Part shown: positions 1 through 11,315 of the stretch, piece after piece
How positions within the stretch are numbered: position 1 is the first letter of the stretch
Layout: every line of letters starts with the position of its first letter
Assembly (NCBI RefSeq): GCF_000003815.2
Contig: NC_049979.1
Coordinates: 22,101,602 to 22,165,601 of the forward strand
Reading direction: 5' to 3'
Length of the DNA stretch: 64,000 nucleotides
Origin: Branchiostoma floridae
Taxonomy: Eukaryota; Chordata; Leptocardii; Amphioxiformes; Branchiostomatidae
Notes under the pieces: generated by a model
What the model saw: the letters and a program-made list of their open reading frames with translations, nothing else
Database searches by the model: none
What the model was told of the DNA's origin: nothing
Made by a program: the position numbers and the translations under genes

Positions 1-105
1 TACGTTTAGTCGGAAGTGGGCTGGAATGGGGAGTGTATTACTGACAATGTGGCAGACAGCAATGGAAAATCTCTGAAATTGAACCTGCCCTATCGTTGTT
101 AATTG
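1..105 (+). pseudogene. Possible Ig-domain remnant (F and G strands), frame broken
   Basis: On the plus strand, bases 11-39 read in one frame as VGSGLEWGVYY, like the x-W-G-x-Y-Y that precedes the second Ig Cys. From 46 a different frame reads NVADSNGKSLKLNLPY, like the strand after that Cys. The two join only if two bases are missing near 40-44 (TACTGACAAT). No convincing donor follows. It may be a decayed exon of a neighbouring IgSF gene facing tail-to-tail with the main gene, or a sequence error in a real exon. The stretch is short and could be chance. Confidence 0.35.
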
Positions 106-759
106 GTAGAATGTGAAGGGACAGTGTGAATAGATATGTCTGTAAACAGGATTATGAATCGTGGCTCATAAGTGTCAATCACCCCTGAGCGCGGCGCTGG
201 TTGGTTGATCTGCCCCGGCCTGTTTCACGGCGGGAATGGGGAATTCAGGACGGCCGCTACCTTCAGTTTACGGTATCGATCCACGGGTCAAATCCAATTA
301 CAGAGGGGTTCGGGCAGGGCCAACTCAATTTCATAATGCGCCGCGTTAAGTCGGCAGCTAAAGCCGATATTCCTCATAATTCCCTCTACCTATTCATTGT
401 CATTTACACCGTCTGGGTAGGAAAAACACCCGGCGCACTTTTGCACACAGTACAAACTCGTGCTGTCAAGATAGTCTTTCAATTACGTCCCCCTTACATA
501 ATCTAATCATATGACATAACATACTACATAAACTACTACCTATCGAGTTACTGTGAATGAGTCTTACAGTTTGTTAAAGAACTCTTGGCCAGACCAGCTC
601 CCAAATCATGTCAACTTATCATTACAAACATTTACAATCGATGATAATTTTTTCTTATTTTTCCCCTGTATATCATCACACAAGCAACTCGCATTCTTAT
701 GACTTTCATACACATGGATGAGTCGGACAGTCTACGGTATAAAATGCGGGATGACTGGA

Positions 760-822
760 TTTGGGTTGGGTTGGGTTGAGTTAGGTTGAGTTAGGTTAGG
801 TTGAGTTTGGTTGAGTTGAGTC
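760..822 (+). repeat. Degenerate TTGGG/TTAGG-type simple repeat
   Basis: About 60 bp of alternating GGTTGGGTT, GAGTTAGGTT and GAGTTGAG units. It resembles interstitial telomere-like sequence but the units are TTGGG, TTGAG and TTAGG, not the chordate TTAGGG. Confidence 0.75.
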
Positions 823-1168
823 GGGACAATGAGACTTTATACAGCAGCGTCAACATGGTTGGCGTCGAAATCTTCATCTTGGTCTGGGATCGCATTCATA
901 CTGTAAAATATAAAGGCAGAGAACACATGAATATAGATCTTACATTACATTATCATTTTGTCCCGATTAATGAAGCACATCAAATTGCTCATACATAGAT
1001 TGGCTATCATTTCGATTAACAACGTCTAATTGCTTAATCATTGCTAGTCGAAACAGTTCGTTCTAGCAATCACAGTTTTGATTATCTATAATCGTTTTCT
1101 TGACATCAAATGTGGACCACACATCCGGCCCGTAACGGAAGCTCAGAATGGTTCCATGTATCTTTATT

Positions 1169-1347
1169 NNNNNNNNNNNNNNNNNNNNNNNNNNNNNNNN
1201 NNNNNNNNNNNNNNNNNNNNNNNNNNNNNNNNNNNNNNNNNNNNNNNNNNNNNNNNNNNNNNNNNNNNNNNNNNNNNNNNNNNNNNNNNNNNNNNNNNNN
1301 NNNNNNNNNNNNNNNNNNNNNNNNNNNNNNNNNNNNNNNNNNNNNNN
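1169..1347. other. Assembly gap (179 N)
   Basis: Run of N; open frames crossing it are meaningless. Confidence 0.99.
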
Positions 1348-2057
1348 ATTGCTTTTCAGCCAGGAGACGGATAATAACGAACTACAAGGGGAAAGGGGGC
1401 AGAAGGGCGTATGCCGGGAGACAGAAATCACCCATCCATACAGCATGTCTTGACTGAACACATCCATCTATTCTGGCGGATGCCAGTTCGTTAATAGCAC
1501 ATGTTCAGATTCGTTACCATTATTCGTGCTTCAACTAGACGAGCTTTTACAACGAAGAAAAAATATCCAAAGGCCGACAAGAAAGGCTGGCCTCTTTCAA
1601 TTAGACGGCATCTTCGAAGTTCAGTAACAATTTGGGTGTTCCAACTTTCCTTTGTGGTTCGTTACTACATATGGTTTTTAAAGATTCTTCGCCGCCCCTC
1701 CTTCCTTGTCCTTTTCCTCGTGCTATCTAACCATCGATATGATGTACAAGATATACATGTACTGTATGGGTCTTGTCTAAAACAAGTGTCTTATCCGCCT
1801 AACGCTCACATTTTCGTTACTACAATCTTTCACCTGTACGACATTTTATCACAATGTCTCAGTTACCAGTGTACATGTTCTCGCACGTACCTTTGTTTCT
1901 GCTGGTCCTTCTGCACATTCCCGTTACTTTTACTGCCACCTGTATCAAACAACCAACCGTCAAGCCAAGCTCACAGCATATGTTTGTGGAGCGAGGATTT
2001 TCTGTGTGTTTTTCTTCCCTTTTTTCAGATATGTTTCCAGATATGGATGATTCAAAG

Positions 2058-2203
2058 TAATGGCCCGGTCACATTCGTCGTACGATTGTCGTGCGATCGC
2101 AAACTGAGGGAATTCTTGGGAGAATCATAATTTCGAAATTTAGCTATCTTGCGACGTACGACAATCGTACGACTGCTTAAGACAAATGTGACCGTGCCCT
2201 TAC
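2058..2203. mobile_element. Foldback MITE, family A (copy 1, 146 bp)
   Basis: The left end TAATGGCCCGGTCACATTCG and the reverse complement of the right end, TAAGGGCACGGTCACATTTG, match at 16 of 20 positions. The similarity continues inward through CGTACGATTGTCGT and TTGCG. There is no coding capacity. Related copies lie at 40877-40922 and 59317-59540. Confidence 0.8.
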
Positions 2204-3530
2204 TTACATTCAAATTTTCATTCCACTTCTGTTTTTGCTGTGTTGGAAAAGTTTACGACAAAACCGACACATCTCCCATCGAACATCTGGGATAAAGTCG
2301 AAAAGATCCAATCTAATAGTTTATGAATAGAAACAAAGCCCAAAGAAGCACACCAATATATATTTTCACAAAGCACATCTCGAAGACCCTTGGGCGGATG
2401 TGGAACAACGCATCTCACAAGATATTGGACTTCGATACGAACAGGAAGCCGTGGAGTTGACCCCACGGATCACCTCTGCCCTCGGCACTTTATCTCAGCG
2501 CAGAAAGTTTTGACTATCGCCAATGAGACTGACCTAACCAATCTGAGCGACATTTCCTCCGTTATCTATTGGACTTTGGTGAGTTTCATGATTGTGAATC
2601 TAATTGCAACTGACGGCGTGCCAAGATGGGCTCTGATACAGTGTGTTGAAATAGTCATGCAGAATTCCCTTTGAGTCTGTGCGATATTGTTCTGGGTATC
2701 GTTGGTTGTTTCACGTCCGTCCATGGAGAATACACCACAAGTTTGGCAAAATCATGAGGGGTTGTGAAGCTACAACACTAATGAAATGTCTTCTACGGTC
2801 AAAATGACACCGCCGTCCCTGAACGTTATTTTGCTTGTATCGTCGAGGATTGGAATGAGTTGCTGAAGTCAATAAGCCGATTCGCGGGTTAAATTGCGCA
2901 TGCGCAGTGAGCTGAACTGTAGGTAATATGTCAAAGATGAAGGCATTAACGTCTGAACAGGTTTTATCTAGATCATGCCTGATACATATCCAGACGTATT
3001 TCCTTATGTCTCCGGGGCTTTCAACTTTGACATATTACATACAATGCACTTCGCTATGTATGCACAGTTTAATCCGTGAACCAGCTTATATTTGAAGTTC
3101 TGATTCTTTTTAGTAAGTTTCTGTGGAATATGCAAAGGTTTAAAATCGACAAGATCCAGTCGTAATATAACTTTAATAGCCCATTGAGTGTAAAAAACAT
3201 CAAAAGCAAGCACTAACGTTCGGAAGACAGTTGTGTAATATTCACGTGGGTTCAGTACTACACCAATCTACAAATGTCAATCAATCAATAAATAGTACTA
3301 AAATGCAACTAAAGTACATATGATGGCATGTCACGACCGAAGAGAGCACGTTGAAATGAAGAGATGTGGTGCTGACAAGTGCGCATGAGGGAATGAAAGG
3401 GCAGCGGCACACGCTGGGAGCACCCCACTGTCACAATGCGAGAGAAAGAGAGAGAGAGAAGAAAAGACAGGAGTGTTAGGAAGACAGAAGTAGCAGTGCA
3501 GAAGCCACGTCCTTTGGTGAGGTGAGATAC

Positions 3531-3647
3531 CTGAGAGCCCTTTCAGGAAGCCCTTCTTCTTTGCAAACCAGACTCCAGCACCCAAGCCCACCGCAATCAA
3601 AATCAAGACTAACAGCACGATCACAATGGCTACTGAGCTCGGGGGCC
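3531..3647 (-). CDS. Exon 10: transmembrane helix and stop-transfer
   Basis: The acceptor TCTCCTGTCCACAG precedes GG-CCC-CCG at 3647. The exon encodes GPPSS, then VAIVIVLLVLILIAVG and LGAGVW, a 22-residue apolar helix with a small GLGAG patch, then FAKKKGFLKGLS, the basic cytoplasmic stop-transfer. The donor is CAG|GTATCT at 3530, phase 1. Length 117 bases, 2 + 38 codons + 1. If the donor is not used, the frame runs on for about 60 codons of no evident family to a stop at 3331, so a short-tailed form is possible but unsupported. Confidence 0.88.
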
Positions 3648-6181
3648 CTGTGGACAGGAGATAACCGAGAAGACATGCAAATGTATGCGCAGATGTGTAG
3701 TGTGGTCATATGGTATAGAGAGAACAGAGTATATACATAGATGTGGATATCATACCCAGGCAAGTTTCCTGCATTATTCCAGCCAGCGGCCAGCACTACC
3801 AACATTAACTGCAGGACGAGGGAGGGAACAGGGATGGACACCCCTGTGGGAAAACAAGCGTGAACACAGGACGTGATGGGGTCAGATCGGCTGGCCTGTG
3901 GTTCCGCCTCGCCATCCTAAACTTTGTACACATACTTTCTCAGCTGGCTGTGTGCAATAAAACAAGATCCAAACCACGCATGCACAAAGCACAGGTGCAC
4001 TAATACATTACTTCACATTCTAAATTTGTGTCGTTTTTTTCAGTAAAGTCAACCTGTGCATGGTGATTTTATATAAATCACAGGAAAATAACATAAGTCA
4101 TGCAACTTTAGAATAACTTTTTTACACAACATTGTCGTTCATACTGGTGAAACTATAAGTGAATGACTATACGTCAACGTGAATTTCAGTTATGCATTTA
4201 TATCTGCATGTACGTTTAGTAACAGATAAACGTGCGAAATTAAAGTTTGATAACTTTCTAAAATGACGTTACTTAAGAGCTTATCAAGCAATAAAGGTGT
4301 GACATCCTATTAACTGATTCATGCTGATATTATTAAACTGTAAACTAATAAGTGCTTGCAATAAGCTGAATCAGAAATCAAATTTAGTAAAGAAAGAGTG
4401 TAGCTATCGATTTTCTCAACTTAGTTTCCAGCCAGTGAACTCGCTTTCATGTCCATTTTTGTCCTGAAGTTTGTATTACGTTTTGTGGTCCGTTTCTGTT
4501 GGCTATAACCTTTGATACCCCCGAAGGACGTAAAACTGACTCATTTGATTAGGCTTGCAGATTTCTCATTCAGTGTGCGACGGAGTGTGTCACTGGTTTG
4601 AACAACCAGGGGACGAACCTCATTATCGTGATGCCCTTCTGAGCTTATACAACATACCCCCATCTAACATGTATACGTAAGTGCCGTCTTTTATCACATT
4701 TTTGCGAGCCTTGTAACGAAGACGACCTGACGTACAGATACCATAAACATTACTGCTACACTTTATTGGGCCATTTTGATTTCATAAGCAAGTAAACATT
4801 ATGATTAAGCATTAGGTGAAATTTACAGCACCGATATCAGCACACCCTTATGCCTGATAACTGGTACATGTAGACATGATAAATCTGTATTAAAGTTATG
4901 GCTAATTTCAGTACAAACTCCTGCCCTTTTAGACGTTGTGCTGGATGGACATGCTGTTAACAACTTCGGGTTGTAAAAGCGTATCTCATATTTTCTTCTT
5001 GGCCTTTGCTTTTTTTATAACCGTTATAAAATAGTTTTCATATCCTCACAATATACGCCGAATCATTGAGTGGAGTTACAGTGGACACCCCCTTATGGTG
5101 CACATGGGGGTGTTTCTGCGTTACAAGGACTTACCTGCGTTTCTCCCCATTCCGTCGCCTATAACTTCTGTAAAAGACAATAATGGGAACATAACGAGTC
5201 AGTGATAGCCGTGCACGTGAACATAAAAGCTATAAAACAACGGTATATCCACCCACCAAGTTATGACTATAGATGATAAAAATAGGATAATATGGTCATC
5301 AAAGAGGATCAAATCAGGGTTTTGCTTCCAAATTATTCTATCGGAATGCACAATTTTCTAATAATGCACAGAAGTATGACAAAGTCCCCTCTTAATCCAC
5401 CATAATCCACCAACGGGCCGTCAAGATGTGTACTTGCCTTTTCGAGTCGTTGTAAAATAAACATCTGTAGGGGTAGGCTCAGGAATCTCTTTCAGCACTT
5501 CAATAATGTACAAAGAATGACACGTTAATTTTCAAGTGTTTTGTTGTTGAATGGGGAGGGGGGCAAAAAAGCCTGAGCACCCAGAAGCCGAACTCTCCTC
5601 ATGCGGATAAAAGCACCTGCATTTATATACCGATTAATATCCTTGGAAAACTCAGTGCAACGTTATGGTTTAAGCAACTATATCCGCAATTATGGCAAGA
5701 GTAGACAGATTTCGGCGTCTTTGCAGCCTACTGCATTTTGGGCCTCAAGACATCTGTTATCGGCAGTTTGGTTGGAGAAAACAAACTCTGGCAGTGCAGC
5801 GGTCCCCACCTCACTCCTAAACCCCTGGCAGCCACCAACGTTCATTCACTCAGGCTAGGCCCACCGCTTGTGTATATCGAGAACATGCGATCAGTCCTCG
5901 CTGCGCATGCGTTAGCCATTCGTCAGCCAATGAAATAACGTTACTCCTCCTTCTGTTGTTGGATGGGAAGTTGTCAACCAATCACGTTGCCTCTTGACCG
6001 TAGGAGGCGACGTGATTGGCTGGTGACGGCTGGCAAGCGCTAACGCGGCGAGGAGGACGATTGCACGATTGCAGCCTTGTCGTAGCTTGATACATGTATG
6101 TACACACAAGCGGCGGACCAATGAGAGGATGCAAGCGTCTAACTACAGCCCACCATCTACACACCACCGTAACATACGCAC
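3648..6181 (-). other. Intron 9 of the receptor gene
   Basis: Between the membrane exon and D5. Mostly AT-rich unique sequence with no coding signal. The only structure noted is the CCAAT/NRF-1-like hairpin region at 5900-6055 and a weak 8-bp hairpin at 5083-5114. Confidence 0.7.
5900..6055. promoter_or_regulatory. Promoter-like cluster: NRF-1-like site and paired CCAAT boxes in a hairpin
   Basis: CTGCGCATGCGTTAG at 5900-5914 matches the NRF-1 palindrome. CCAAT boxes occur at 5926-5931, 5978-5983 and, inverted, at 6014-6019. The last two sit in 16-bp inverted arms (5978-5993 and 6004-6019) that match at 15 of 16 positions around a 10-base loop. The sequence after it is CpG-rich (GCTAACGCGGCG). 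Motifs are seen; function is inferred. Confidence 0.35.
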
Positions 6182-6304
6182 CTTGTTCCAATACGGAAAT
6201 GGCTTGAGAACTCGATCCCATGTTGTTCTCCGCTATGCAGTTGTACACCTTGAAGTGTCCAGAGTTCACATTTGAGATCGTCAAGGTGCTTTTTCTTTTG
6301 CCGT
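6182..6304 (-). CDS. Exon 9: second half of fifth Ig domain
   Basis: The acceptor GCTTCTGTTGCAG precedes AC-GGC-AAA at 6304 and gives DGKRKSTLTISNVNSGHF, then KVYNCIAENNMGSSSQ with the second core Cys, ending AISVLEQ. The donor is G|GTGCGT at 6181, phase 1. Length 123 bases, 2 + 40 codons + 1. The STLTI-NV...YN-C-A-N--G...LE string is close to the fifth domain of the kirrel family as known. The membrane exon follows directly, as in kirrels. A CCAAT-bearing hairpin lies 160 bp into the next intron. Confidence 0.9.
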
Positions 6305-9300
6305 CTGCAACAGAAGCAACAACACAACAGTTATACACAAATATCTATCACAGCCTAAACATCGGAAAACCCAGTGATCCACAGCAGTCAAATATATGAT
6401 ATCTGAAGCGGCCCTTGACAATTTGATACAGTACAAAATTTCTGGATCACATATTTGGTAGCTGTAATGACAGTCAAACATCGGACTTATGTTCCCCCGA
6501 TAGGCATGTCATTTTTTTTACCAAAACAAAAAGATGCAACTATCCATTCCATATGGTTAGACCATACCAGCACCCCTTCGGTGCCCCATTCCCTGCCCTG
6601 AGCACTGCTACTAGTGCTTGTGAATCACGGCCAGGCTAATGAGTCTAGTCTGTCAGGCATGAATCCCTGGCCTGCTCACCGCCTCTCGTTTCTCCAGGCC
6701 TCGGAAATGAACAGCTGCATTTCCTTGCTAATTGGGAGAACTGTTGCTCAAATGAGCTCCACAAAGTAGACTTAACGTTCACGGTAAACACGGCGTGCAG
6801 CAATTAACTGAGCCGTAATTGTTCCAACAGGGTTGTCTGGTAATACGTAGCAATTATACCTCGGAATAAGGCATGGGAAAATTAATTTGGTGTTTCCAAT
6901 AAGGGTTCTAAAAATGGCCTGTAGGTAGGGATTCTTATTATTTCTAGATTTTAGTCGACAAATTTAGCAATATACCAGTACGTCAAGACTCTTGTATCTA
7001 CATCATACTGTGGTTATAGACAGATAGACATCGTGCAAACAAAAATATAAACAATTTTCTGGGGTCGGAAACACATTTTTCCCTAGGTCTCATCGGAGTG
7101 CGATGTCTGTAACTAAGTCCTAAAGTAAGGCGATACTATGTGTCATTCGCAATATTCACAATAACAGTGTGTAATCATTCTATTTGTGACCATATACAGA
7201 AATAGATAGACATGGTTACTTTCCCGACCTAGTCCGGCCTTCAGTCCAAACGACTGCATAGATCTTGACTTGGTCACTAGGTCACGTAGCACGAGTCATT
7301 GACTATTATGCCTGTCCCAGACTCGTAAATGTAAATCATTGCATGTACAAAGTCGCTCCTAAAACAGACATGACAATTAGACTAGCCCTTAAAACTCTAC
7401 AGCGAGTATCCTGGTTGAAATAGATGGTTCATGAAGAAGAAGAATTCTAGGAAGGAAGCGCGACACATTCATTTCTAAAATGCAGAAACACGCGTCAGTG
7501 AGACAGTGTGGGTGCCTCAAAGCCATCAACATACCAGTCAACTGGGACCGTCGATCACCTGTATTCTGCATTAACGGGCTCCATTTCAAGCTTCATGCAC
7601 ACGCGTGTTGCGGTGCCCCTTTTGTATCTTCTGGTCACGTCGACAGACGGATACACTACTAGTCATGCACACGACATCTTCCAACAGAGGCACATAAAAG
7701 GAGCCAGTGATGCTGATGATGATGATTAAGCTGCTGGCAACAGGTCTACTCCATCGAGCACAATCGCTGCACTTGATTCGAAAAGCCATCATTGTATACG
7801 TTAAGGTGCTTCACGATTGATGGACCAAAGTCCCGATCTGGAGCCATCTGCGATGGCCTCGTACGCTTCGTGGATTCCAGGGTTGATTTAGTGTTATTAG
7901 GATAATTGCAAGTTAACTGGTCAGAGCCGTTATCTTTGTCTGCCTGTTGGATACGTAACGACAATAGCTATCCGGCATCGGTGGGTCTGTAGTAGAGTTC
8001 CAAGATCTCACGCCTCCGTGAATTATCTGAGTTTTTTGTATGTCTTATTTGTTTGTAATTCACTGCTTATGCAAATTCACTGCTTATGCAAATTATGTTT
8101 TTGTCAAACCATGTGTCCCTTGGTTACTTCCTGTCACTTTTTGATGAAAGTTAAGTAGCACATGGAAAATATATGACTGCGAAAACACAAACAGACAGAC
8201 CAAAAACAATACCTCCCTGTGAATACCATTGATGACCCTGTGACCTGTCATGTCCGATACTTCCTGTCACCCCCTAAAATCTGACAATTGCGGTGACACA
8301 TCTTCCCTCTCACTAAAATTATCCAAAAGAACTACGGACACAGAAGAACAAACTGGCACGCGGAACAACATAGTCTCTGTATACACAGGGGCAATGTCTT
8401 TGAACTGATGTAACTTTTGCACAACAACTACTGCTTTGATGTGACACCATTTCCAGTCAAAGTCATTTCCGTTTCAAATAGGCCTGCACCTTATCAAGTA
8501 TTATGTCTATATGTTGCAATAACCACTACATCAGTTGCTGCAGTTGCTGATCCAATCTAAGGTGCACTACAACCCTTACCATGAGTTTACTTGGACCAGT
8601 TTTTTAACTGCGCATTTTCGAGGTTACTTATGGAGGTCCCCGTACTGCCAATACTGCATCATATGACGATAAAACAACCTGTCATCTCGGTAGACCACAA
8701 ACCGCTTATCACTTTGTCGGATCAACGTTTGCTAATCTTCCGCCGCCGCGATGTTTTGTCACGCACGACTTCCCGTAGATTACAGGTCATTTCCACAATA
8801 GACTCATTGGCAGCCGGAAATGTATGTTTATTCCTGGAAAGTGAACTACTGCCAGCTTCCTACACACCTGCCAGTATGCATAAAAGAGATTGGATGAAAG
8901 GCCCATTCATTCTGGCTACAAGGCTGAACTATTGCATTTACGGAGTGTGTGAGAGTGATTTCCCAAAGGGATGGGTTGCGATGGAATGTGCGGTACAGAA
9001 TTGTGAAGGACCGACCGGAAAACCCGGAGCTAAAGCACTTCTCAGCTTGGAGTTATTCTAATACTTGCCAGGTTCAGTTACGGATCATGGCGTCATATAT
9101 GACGGCTTCCATTTTCAGATTGGGGAGCTCAACCTGTATAAAGAGTTAACCCCCGGCCAAACCCAGCCGTTTATGGTTATGTATTAAAGTTGCTGCAAAA
9201 CATCCGCGAAACAACTGACCAAACATCAGCAAGTGGTGGTTAAAGTAGGCGCTTTGAAGCCTCTATCTCTTGTAATATACCAGCAGGAATTGGAATCAAA

Positions 9301-11119
9301 CCCTTGCCAGACAAAACGACGGGCGTCATTAATTTTGCTGAGGAGAGAGATGACTATCTGTTCCGGAGGGCGGCGGTATGAGACCCTGTGACGTGGAGAA
9401 ACAATATATCGTGGCGTGGCGATGACCCATCAAACGCGACAGTCGACAGGATTACTATAATAGAGGCTATGGTGATCAGATCTGCGGCCATCAATACGTA
9501 TTTCGGGGTGACAGGGGCTATTTCTCAACTTCCCGGGACGTGATGAAGACTGGGTTTTATGAACGCCCCCGCAGCCGAAGGTACATCGATCCACAAAATG
9601 TAGAAGTTCCCTACGAGTCTCCGGAGACGTTGAACGAGGCAAATTATTTATGACACTGTTCAAAACTCTCAAATGCTTCGCCGTACCTCGATGGTATCAT
9701 TGTCCCCGGCTGACTGTTTATGGCCTATTGAATTATAACATACAATAAAGCATAGATGAGAAGAGTGCATGATATGAATGATCCCGGGACGAAAGGCAAT
9801 AATCTGGCATAAAGAAGTATCAGTTAGTGTTTCGAGTAAATGTATTTGATTTTCCTGACTCGTTAGGGTTTGTGCGTTTCCATAAGGCTGATCGTTCAGG
9901 CATAACTTGCGTTTTCGTGCAGATGATTTCCCGTATGGTTCCTTCAGACTTAAGGAGGTTTTATTTACCTTCGGTTTACTTGAGGCAAAGGTACATGTAT
10001 AACCTACTGTCCCGGCTAATTTGGCCACAAATCAATGGTCAGAGGAGGTGCTTTCCCAAATCTTTGCCATTGACCATAATCGACACGTATCTTTGGGACG
10101 AGTGTGGCTTTCTGACCTGTATTTGGTGACATTCTGTACTGTTCTGGGATTTTTCAGTAATACATGTATATACATCAGAGTCGCTCATGCCTAGCACATG
10201 GCAAAAACAACCTTCATGCAGTAGTTATGAATTCTCAATTGCTTATCTATTTTTCTGCCTACAACACTTCCTTCTACATTGTATCTAATGCTAAGACATG
10301 TCAGATATCATTAGTACAGCCTCAGATAGACAAACTACCCGTCTTGTAACCTGGTTGCGAAAGGACCATAAAAGATTCGACATTATCACCGATCGATCTT
10401 CGTGATGAATCGGCCGCATACATCATCGCCTCCACGACCTGACCTTTGACCAACAAGTCCCCGGATGTCAAAAACACCATCACAAAAACAAGCCCGTAAA
10501 GTACACCTTTAAATATCAAGTGAAACTATAGCTTCTCTGCAGTACCTTCCTAATTTCTTGGCTATTTCGAATGTGAAACCAATGACGTCAACACTGCGCG
10601 TCGCAGTTGAATGTTTGTAACACAGTATTTGATAATCTGACGTTTGTGGGTCTGCTATGTCAGTATGGTGTTTATCTCAGTGATCCATGCAAGAACTATT
10701 GATTCACACACGGCCTATGCATAGTGATTAGACCACCGCCACGCTGTGCCATTAACATGTGAACGTGAGAGGTCAGTGCTATGCGTGCTGATGTGTGTAG
10801 AAGCCCGGGTCAGCATGGTTCAATCCCACACCGTGGATTCAGGCCAGACTTTAAAGACCGGGCCAAGTTTAAGGTTGACAAGGTGGTGGCAGAACCAGCG
10901 TGGTTAAGGCCGTAAGGTCATGATGGGTCAAAACTGAATTTTTTCTTAACTGTACTGTCTTTTGCTATGAATTTTTTGCAGCATGGAATAAAGTATTACC
11001 ATGATGGGTCTAAGATGGAACATGGTCCGACAAATGTAGGAAATAGTAAGATGCTTAGCCTAGATTTTTGTTTGATTACAAAACAAACAACAGTAAACAA
11101 ATAAAGAAGCAAATCGTAC
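6305..11119 (-). other. Intron 8 of the receptor gene
   Basis: Splits D5. No exon is needed because the flanking phases match. It holds two octamer motifs at 8069-8093. The 156-codon plus-strand frame at 8591-9061 starts with TTG and shows no domain. A hydrophobic minus-strand frame at 10322-10519 also starts with TTG. Confidence 0.7.
8060..8095 (+). repeat. 17-bp tandem duplication carrying two octamer motifs
   Basis: ATTCACTGCTTATGCAA occurs twice head-to-tail. Each copy carries ATGCAAAT (8069-8076 and 8086-8093), the POU-factor octamer. It lies inside intron 8. Confidence 0.7.
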
Positions 11120-11315
11120 CTGCAATGTCCTCCTCAGCCACGCTGTAGCCGCCGTTGCCGCTGGAAACAGTCTGGTTCTGCCCTTTGTCGTCCATGTATG
11201 TCCAGTAGATGTTCTGTGCGGACGGGTCGGAATAGGATGGTACATTCTATGGTGGCTGTGTCGCCCATGGTGGCGGGGAGGCTGTCCTGGGGCTTCACCT
11301 GCACAGACGGGGCAC
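11120..11315 (-). CDS. Exon 8: first half of fifth Ig domain, with a one-base frameshift
   Basis: The acceptor CTATATCTACAG precedes GT-GCC-CCG at 11315 and the donor G|GTACGA follows 11120. The 5' part reads GAPSVQVKPQDSLPATMGDT then ATIECTIL, ending at the first core Cys region. After that the open frame loses Ig character, while another frame reads SDPSAQNIYWTYMDDKGQNQ and goes on to SVAEEDIA at the donor, in the right phase for exon 9. The exon is 196 bases; 195 would fit the phase-1/phase-1 ends. The surplus base is in the AA pair at 11231-11232 (plus strand). Everything else (Trp, donor, flanking domain half) is intact, which suggests a base-calling or assembly error, or a very recent null allele. 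Confidence 0.82.

Larger units (their letters stand above)
110..3530. other. Noncoding stretch downstream of the membrane exon
   Basis: Apart from the listed simple repeat, gap and foldback MITE, nothing here looks coding on either strand. The long plus-strand frame at 1501-2130 has low-complexity hydrophobic content and no recognisable domain. Missing cytoplasmic exons of the receptor could hide in the gap at 1169-1347. A GA-rich tract lies at 3438-3468. Confidence 0.5.

Noticed and set aside
760-822. Telomeric repeat
   Set aside because: The units are mixed TTGGG, TTGAG and TTAGG, short and interstitial.
1501-2130. 209-codon plus-strand frame, the longest ATG frame outside gaps
   Set aside because: Composition is pyrimidine-rich with Phe, Leu, Cys and Ser runs, no domain, and it runs into a MITE at its end.
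5083-5114. Hairpin ACACCCCC/GGGGGTGT
   Set aside because: The arms are only 8 bp with a long loop; expected by chance in a window of this size.
8591-9061. 156-codon plus-strand frame
   Set aside because: Begins with TTG, lies in intron 8 on the other strand, has no recognisable domain or splice context.
10322-10519. Minus-strand frame with a hydrophobic, signal-peptide-like start and a later Arg-Arg
   Set aside because: The first codon is TTG; from the first real ATG the hydrophobic segment is too short. It could be an exon fragment but nothing supports it.
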